From positions 4,526,001 through 4,590,000 of the forward strand of contig NZ_AP025739.1 of the NCBI RefSeq assembly GCF_003574315.2: a stretch of DNA of 64,000 nucleotides, read 5' to 3'. The DNA comes from Capsulimonas corticalis (lineage in GTDB: Bacteria; Armatimonadota; Armatimonadia; Armatimonadales; Capsulimonadaceae). The position numbers and the translations under genes are program-made. Below, piece after piece: positions 59,006 through 64,000 of the stretch. The notes below the pieces were generated by a model, which was given only the letters and a program-made list of their open reading frames with translations, ran no database searches and had not been told where the DNA came from. Positions within the stretch are counted from its first letter, which is position 1, and every line of letters starts with the position of its first letter.

Positions 59006-59152
59006 GCCGGCGAATGAATTCGCGCCTATAAGTACGGTCACCCGCCTGCGCGGGTTCAGAATTTGCGCCGCAGGAATCTATCTTAATGCCGTAGGCTCCG
59101 AAGTCGGCGAAGGCCGACGGCTGTACTTTTAGGCGCGAATTCATTCGCCGGC
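59006..59152. repeat. MITE-like palindromic element, 147 bp
   Basis: 30-bp terminal inverted repeats (59006-59035 and 59123-59152) match at 29 of 30 positions, with outer end GCCGGCGAATGAATTCGCGC. An internal hairpin of the form GTCGGC...GCCGAC lies next to the right arm. No coding potential. It has the same size and layout as the element at 47617-47761. Confidence 0.78.
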
Positions 59153-59199
59153 TATCCTAAATTCTTCAGATTGCGCTCTATTTATCGAGATACTCCTCC

Positions 59200-61101
59200 A
59201 TGAACCTTCTCAGCGCTCTCAATCTTCTCTGGCTCATCCCGCTTTGCGGCGGCATCATCGCCCTCTGGATGCTGCGCCTCAAACGGCAGGACGTCACCGT
59301 CTCCTCGCTGTACCTCTGGCGTGATGTGCTGGCGCCGACGCAGTCGAATGCGCCCTTACAGAAGCTTCGCAGGCATTTGCTCCTCTTTCTACAGCTCCTG
59401 GCGGCTTTCCTGCTGATCTTCGCCCTGGCGCGGCCGTTCGTCTACGGTCAGGCGGGGGCGGGGGGCGCCATCGTGGTTATCGTGGACAGTTCGGCGTCGA
59501 TGAACGCCACGGATGTGCAGCCGTCGCGCCTGGCGGCGGCGAAGGAAGCGGCGAAGAATTATCTGGATCGCGAGATGCGCCTGGGCGATGTCGCCACGGT
59601 GATCGCCGCCACGGCGAAGCCATCGACGTCGCTCAGCTTTACGACCGACCGCGGGCGTGTGAAGCAGGCGATTGACGACATCGCGCCGACCGACACTATC
59701 GCGGATATGCCGGGCGCGCTCGCGCTGGCGCAGTCGTTGATTGGCAACGGGAACGGCGCGCGCGTAAAGATTTTCTCCGATGGAGCGTTCGGCCCCGACG
59801 CCCAGCAGCGGCTCAGCGCGATCACGCTCGGTGGCGCCGACGTTTCGATGCAGACGATCGGCGCCAAAAGCGCGGACAATGTCGCGATCACGGCGATGGA
59901 CGGCCGGCGCGATCCCGTATCCGGTGAGTACGAAGTGTTTGTCAATGTGGAGAACCTCGGCGGACGCCCGCATGAAGGAACGACGCTGACTCTGCTGCGC
60001 GACGGCCGCGTGATCGATTCCCGCTCGCTGACCTTCGCCGGCGGCTCGCAGTCGGAAACGTTCACCGGTCCAGATTTGACACAGGGCGGGCTCATCACCG
60101 CGCGTCTGGACGGTCTCAAGGACGATCTGGACCGCGACGACACCGCATCACTGGCGCTGGCGACGCCGCGGAAGCGCCGTGTTTTGCTCGTGAGCAGCGG
60201 CAATCTCTTCCTGGAGCGCGGTCTGAACATCGATCCGGATGTCGTGCTGGAGGAAGTGGCGCCCAGCGAGTTCACCGCGTCGGGAAAAGGCGGCGCCGGC
60301 TACGACCTCGTCGTCTTTGACGCGTTCCTGCCCAAAGGCGCGCTCAAACCCGGCAATTATCTTCTGTTCAACGCGCTTGGACCGCAATCGACATTCACGT
60401 CGGCGGGCGCGCCTTCGGAGGAAGCCACGCAGATCATCGATCAGGATCGCACGCATCCGTTGATGCGTTATGTCGATCTGAGCGGCCTTGCCCTGGCGAA
60501 GTCGCCGACCCTGCAACTGGCGCTGTGGGCGGAGAGCCTGGCTGAAACGCAGGCGGGGCCACTGGTGGCCGCCGGAGAGCATGACGGCGCGCGCGTGGTC
60601 GGCGTCGGTTTCGATCTCGGCGATTCCGATTGGCCCCTGCGCGTCTCCTTCCCGATCTTCCTGACCAACTGCGTCAACTGGCTCACCTCGACGGGCGGCC
60701 TTGGCCCCGCTTCGCCGGACTCCATCGCCGGGACCGTCGTCTCGCTGACCACGCCGCCCGGATTGTCCAGCGTCAAGATCACGCGGCCCGACGGCAAATC
60801 CGACTGGGTCAGCGCGCCGCCCGACGGCGGCGTCGCGCTGTTCGATCAGGCGGACGAGGTCGGCGTCTATCAGGCCGACGCGGGCGCCAGCTACCACCAT
60901 CCCTTCGCCGTGAACCTGCTGAACAAATACGTCAGCACGCTCACCCCCGAATCGCATCCCGAACTGACGCGCGCGCCCAGCGGCGCCCCCGTGAAACCCC
61001 TCCATCTCCAGCCCGTGCGCAGCGAATACTGGACCGCGATCGCCGCCGCCGCGCTGGTCTTCCTGTTACTGGAATGGCTGGTGTTTCATCGGAGGGTGTG
61101 A
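59200..61101 (+). CDS. BatA-like membrane protein with vWA domain
   Basis: 633 residues. The N-terminal BatA domain has two helices (LLWLIPLCGGIIALWML; LLLFLQLLAAFLLIFALARPF) around the segment PLQKLRRHLL. A vWA domain follows from about 88 with the metal site IVDSSASMNATD, IFSDGAFG and a CARDB-like middle part (YEVFVNVENLGGRPHEGTTL). A DUF4159/glutamine-amidotransferase-like section (VLLVSSGNLFLERGL, YDLVVFDAFLP) comes next, then a final helix (AIAAAALVFLLLEWLVF). Such proteins usually form an operon with MoxR and DUF58; here upp and a palindromic element intervene. Confidence 0.88.
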   Translation: MNLLSALNLLWLIPLCGGIIALWMLRLKRQDVTVSSLYLWRDVLAPTQSNAPLQKLRRHLLLFLQLLAAFLLIFALARPFVYGQAGAGGAIVVIVDSSASMNATDVQPSRLAAAKEAAKNYLDREMRLGDVATVIAATAKPSTSLSFTTDRGRVKQAIDDIAPTDTIADMPGALALAQSLIGNGNGARVKIFSDGAFGPDAQQRLSAITLGGADVSMQTIGAKSADNVAITAMDGRRDPVSGEYEVFVNVENLGGRPHEGTTLTLLRDGRVIDSRSLTFAGGSQSETFTGPDLTQGGLITARLDGLKDDLDRDDTASLALATPRKRRVLLVSSGNLFLERGLNIDPDVVLEEVAPSEFTASGKGGAGYDLVVFDAFLPKGALKPGNYLLFNALGPQSTFTSAGAPSEEATQIIDQDRTHPLMRYVDLSGLALAKSPTLQLALWAESLAETQAGPLVAAGEHDGARVVGVGFDLGDSDWPLRVSFPIFLTNCVNWLTSTGGLGPASPDSIAGTVVSLTTPPGLSSVKITRPDGKSDWVSAPPDGGVALFDQADEVGVYQADAGASYHHPFAVNLLNKYVSTLTPESHPELTRAPSGAPVKPLHLQPVRSEYWTAIAAAALVFLLLEWLVFHRRV

Positions 61102-61396
61102 GAGAAGGGCTGTTCGCTCTTCCCGCGGCAGACCCACTCCTCCGTGTGAGCTACCCCCGACTTTGGGTTTGCCACAGCCTGGTAAATAAACCTGGACGAA
61201 TGGAAACTCATCGGGTACAATCAGTACAAATACTGGCGGAATTGCGCTCGTCAGGTTTCGTGCGCCGGTTTGGTCGCGCGCCGGGCTTTTGAGAAGACTG
61301 CATCGTTGCTGTTTTTTATAGGCCTCGCGTGAAGCCGTGCATCGACGTCGTGTCTCGCGAGCGGACGAACCAATGAGGGGCAAGGTTGGTTGTGGC
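61102..61396 (+). promoter_or_regulatory. Upstream region and promoter of sucA
   Basis: 295 bp without a gene. TGGACG (61193-61198), a 17-bp spacer and TACAAT (61216-61221) form a plausible promoter, giving a leader of about 170 nt. The leader contains a T-run (about 61311-61316), but I cannot define a clear attenuator. Confidence 0.45.
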
Positions 61397-64000
61397 ATGA
61401 GTGAGCTCAGCAGGTTTTTCGGCCCAAATGCGGGCTACGTTCTTGATCTTTACGATCAATACCAGGAAAATCCGGAATCTGTGGATCCGGAGACCCGGGC
61501 GTTTTTTGCGGACTGGTCGCCTCCGGCCGGTCTGGGATCTCCGCCGGTCAGCGAGGGCGGCGTTGTCGCCGCCATCGATGTCAATAAGATCGTCGCCACG
61601 GCGCGCGTTGCGCGCTTGGTGCGAGAGCTAGGACATCTGACCGCGCACATCGATCCGCTTGGCAGTCCGCCTCCCGGCGACCCGGGATTGGAACTGGAGA
61701 CGCACGGTCTTCAAACCCGCGACCTGACCACCCTTCCCGCAAGCGTCGTCGGCGGACCGCTGGCGGTGGGCGCGCCGAATGCGCTGGAGGCGCTGGGGCG
61801 ACTGCGCCGCGTTTACTCCGGAACGATCGGTTACGAAGACGATCACATTCAAGTCGACGAAGAACGCAAGTGGATCGTCGACGCGATCGAGACCCGCCGC
61901 TTCTTCCAGGACTTCGACGCCACGCAAAAGATCGATGTCCTCAAGCGCCTCACCGAAGTCGAAACCTTCGAGCGCTTCCTCCACACCACCTTCATCGGCG
62001 CCAAGCGCTTCTCCATCGAAGGCACCGACATGGTCGTGCCGATCCTCGACGCCATTATCCACGCCGCCTCCGTCGCCGACACGCGCGAAATCGTCATGGG
62101 TATGGCGCACCGAGGCCGTCTGAACGTCCTCGCGCATATCCTCGGCAAACCCTACAGCGCGATCCTGGCGGAGTTCCAGGCGGCGAAGGACGAATCGTCG
62201 GCGGTCTCCGGAACGGGTTCGTCGGGCTGGACGGGCGATGTCAAGTACCATATGGGCGCGCGCCGCAACTATTCGGAGAATGGCGGGCATGAGATGCCCA
62301 TCACGCTGGCGCCGAACCCGAGCCACCTGGAGTTCGTCGATCCCGTCGCCGTGGGCCGCGCCCGCGCCGCGCAGGAAACACGCCAGGGACGCCGCAAGAC
62401 GCTGCACGACCCGAGCGCTTCGCTGGCGATCCTGATCCATGGCGACGCGGCGTTCCCCGGCCAGGGCGTCGTCGCGGAGACGCTCAACCTTTCGCAGCTC
62501 TTCGGTTATGATGTGGGCGGCACGATCCATATCATCACGAACAACCAGATCGGTTTCACCACCAGCCCGCGCGATTCGCGCTCGACGCTGTACGCCAGCG
62601 ACCTGGCGAAGGGGTTCGAGATCCCGATTGTCCATGTCAACGCCGACGATCCAGAGGCGTGTATCGCCGCCGCGCGGATGGCGCACGCGTACCGCGAGCG
62701 CTTCGGCAAGGATTTCTTGATCGACCTTGTGGGATACCGGCGCTGGGGACACAACGAGGGCGACGAACCGTCCTTCACGCAGCCCCGGATGTACGAGAAC
62801 ATCTCGACGCATCCAACAGTGCGCGAACTCTGGGGCCGCGAACTGGAGCGCGCCGGTCTGCTCACGCGGGACGAAGTCAACGCGATGATCAAGACGGTGC
62901 AGGATACGCTGCAAGAGGCGCGCACGACTCCGTCCGGCCGTGGTCTCTCCAAGGGACCGCTGCCGTACGGCAGCGGCGAAAACTCCCTGCCGCATGTGGA
63001 CACCGCCGTTCCGGCCGAGCGTTTGATCGAGCTCAACGAAGCGCTGCTGGCCCGCCCGGTGGGCTTCACCGCGAACGCCAAGCTGGACCGCACCTTGATC
63101 GTCCGCCGCCGCGCGGGCATTCAGGAAGAGAACGGCATTGAGTGGGCGCACGCGGAAGCGCTGGCGTTCGCGTCGATCCTGACCGAAGGCACGCCGATCC
63201 GTCTCAGCGGGCAGGACGCCGAGCGCGGCACCTTCTCCACGCGTCACTCCGTGCTGCACGACCCGACGACCGGCGAGCGCTACACGCCTTTGCAGGAACT
63301 GCCGCAGTCCACGGCGAGCTTCGCCGTGTACAACAGCCCGCTCTCCGAAACGGCGGCGCTGGGCTTTGAATACGGCTACAGTATGCACGCGGCCGGCGTC
63401 TTGGTGCTCTGGGAAGCGCAGTTCGGCGACTTCGTCAACGGCGCGCAGGTCATCGTCGACCAGTTCCTGGTTTCGGGCAACGCCAAGTGGCTGCAAACCC
63501 CGTCGCTTGTACTGCTGCTGCCCCATGGCTACGAAGGGCAGGGGCCGGAGCACTCCAGCGGACGCGTCGAGCGGTTCCTTCAGCTTGCGGCTTCGGACAA
63601 CATCCGTATCGTCAACTGCACGACGGCGGCGCAGTACTTCCACGTCCTGCGGCGTCAGGCGGCGCTGCTGCACACCGCGCCGCGCCCATTGATCATCATG
63701 ACGCCGAAGGGCCTGCTGCGCCATCCCAAGGCGGCGTCGTCATTGCAGGATCTGGCGACGGGCCACTTCCAGACGGTGATCGACGACGCGGCGGCGCGAA
63801 GCCACGCATCGGACATTTCCCGCATTGTGCTCAGCAGCGGCAAGGTCTATGTCGATCTGATCGGAAACGAAGCGTTCGCCGAAGCGTCCAGCCATCTCGC
63901 GGCGGTGCGCGTCGAGCAGCTCTACCCGTTCCCCGGCGATGTCCTGCGCGATACCCTGGCCTCCTATCCGAACGCTCAGGAGATCGTCTGGATGCAGGAG
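61397..64000 (+). CDS. sucA: 2-oxoglutarate dehydrogenase E1 component, 3' end outside window
   Basis: 868 codons are visible and the frame is open at the right edge. TCA-cycle enzyme that decarboxylates 2-oxoglutarate with thiamine diphosphate and hands succinyl to the E2 SucB. The N-terminus SRFFGPNAGYVLDLYDQYQENPESVDPETRAFF is the E2-binding type. Other markers are KRFSIEGTDMVVPILDAII, GMAHRGRLNVLAHILGKPY, HGDAAFPGQGVVAETLNLS, NNQIGFTTSPRDSRST and GYRRWGHNEGDEPSFTQP (ThDP/Mg part), then GTFSTRHSVLHD and EAQFGDFVNGAQVIVDQF of the transketolase-like half. Its presence indicates an oxidative TCA cycle. Confidence 0.96.
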   Translation, partial: MSELSRFFGPNAGYVLDLYDQYQENPESVDPETRAFFADWSPPAGLGSPPVSEGGVVAAIDVNKIVATARVARLVRELGHLTAHIDPLGSPPPGDPGLELETHGLQTRDLTTLPASVVGGPLAVGAPNALEALGRLRRVYSGTIGYEDDHIQVDEERKWIVDAIETRRFFQDFDATQKIDVLKRLTEVETFERFLHTTFIGAKRFSIEGTDMVVPILDAIIHAASVADTREIVMGMAHRGRLNVLAHILGKPYSAILAEFQAAKDESSAVSGTGSSGWTGDVKYHMGARRNYSENGGHEMPITLAPNPSHLEFVDPVAVGRARAAQETRQGRRKTLHDPSASLAILIHGDAAFPGQGVVAETLNLSQLFGYDVGGTIHIITNNQIGFTTSPRDSRSTLYASDLAKGFEIPIVHVNADDPEACIAAARMAHAYRERFGKDFLIDLVGYRRWGHNEGDEPSFTQPRMYENISTHPTVRELWGRELERAGLLTRDEVNAMIKTVQDTLQEARTTPSGRGLSKGPLPYGSGENSLPHVDTAVPAERLIELNEALLARPVGFTANAKLDRTLIVRRRAGIQEENGIEWAHAEALAFASILTEGTPIRLSGQDAERGTFSTRHSVLHDPTTGERYTPLQELPQSTASFAVYNSPLSETAALGFEYGYSMHAAGVLVLWEAQFGDFVNGAQVIVDQFLVSGNAKWLQTPSLVLLLPHGYEGQGPEHSSGRVERFLQLAASDNIRIVNCTTAAQYFHVLRRQAALLHTAPRPLIIMTPKGLLRHPKAASSLQDLATGHFQTVIDDAAARSHASDISRIVLSSGKVYVDLIGNEAFAEASSHLAAVRVEQLYPFPGDVLRDTLASYPNAQEIVWMQE

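Noticed and set aside
61628-63724. 698-codon open frame opposite sucA
   Set aside because: Antisense shadow of a highly conserved enzyme.

Overview
The window is about 64 kb of GC-rich bacterial chromosome, densely packed with genes on both strands. The gene set is that of a free-living, aerobic, diderm bacterium: a predicted outer-membrane beta-barrel, ExbB/ExbD motors and lipoproteins occur together with traits common in Gram-positives and deep lineages, namely a large SRP RNA with an Alu domain, an LCP (LytR-CpsA-Psr) protein and a FliA-type sigma factor. This mix would fit the Armatimonadota (Capsulimonas-like), but that is inference from gene content, not a database match. I see no prophage, transposase or CRISPR array. 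The only mobile-looking DNA is a set of short palindromic intergenic elements.

Layout. 1-6.1 kb: the end of a RelA/SpoT protein, serB, a ClpX-like ATPase, a small RlpA-like protein, tRNA-Pro(UGG) and hisF. 6.2-8.6 kb: a solute-binding protein fused to its ABC permease. 8.8-13 kb: a nucleotidyltransferase, ispE, and two secreted metallopeptidases reading divergently. 13.1-20.6 kb: the most unusual locus, a six-gene operon with two ExbB/TolQ proteins, two ExbD/TolR proteins, a 1263-residue TonB-like anchored protein carrying 16 perfect 24-bp and 38 perfect 12-bp repeats and a terminal PA14 domain, and a secreted ankyrin protein. 20.6-26 kb: pdxS, a SanA-type protein and a large S53 protease with a structured leader. 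26-29.4 kb: dnaX-ybaB-recR and the SRP RNA. 29.4-34.1 kb: an ABC-2 exporter with a TPR partner, and an outer-membrane protein.

34.4-37.7 kb: a TolB-like beta-propeller protein, a small membrane protein coupled to a sigma factor, and a DinB protein. 37.8-42.9 kb: cysK, a ribokinase, gltX and two coupled degenerate amidohydrolases. 42.8-50.4 kb: a polytopic membrane protein, miaB, an LCP protein and mutS. 50.5-55.6 kb: a ManA-like isomerase and an rbsB-rbsC-rbsA sugar-import operon. 56-64 kb: DUF3006 plus a metallo-beta-lactamase lipoprotein, DUF58, upp, a BatA-like vWA protein and the first 868 codons of sucA.

Regulation. Many promoters are readable because a TATAAT-like hexamer stands out in GC-rich DNA. 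In five genes (the zinc peptidase at 11673, dnaX, the ABC-2 ATPase, the ribokinase and miaB) the hexamer ends 8-9 nt before the ATG, which predicts leaderless mRNAs. Two divergent gene pairs share a CATG in which both start codons overlap. Operons are joined by ATGA-type overlaps.
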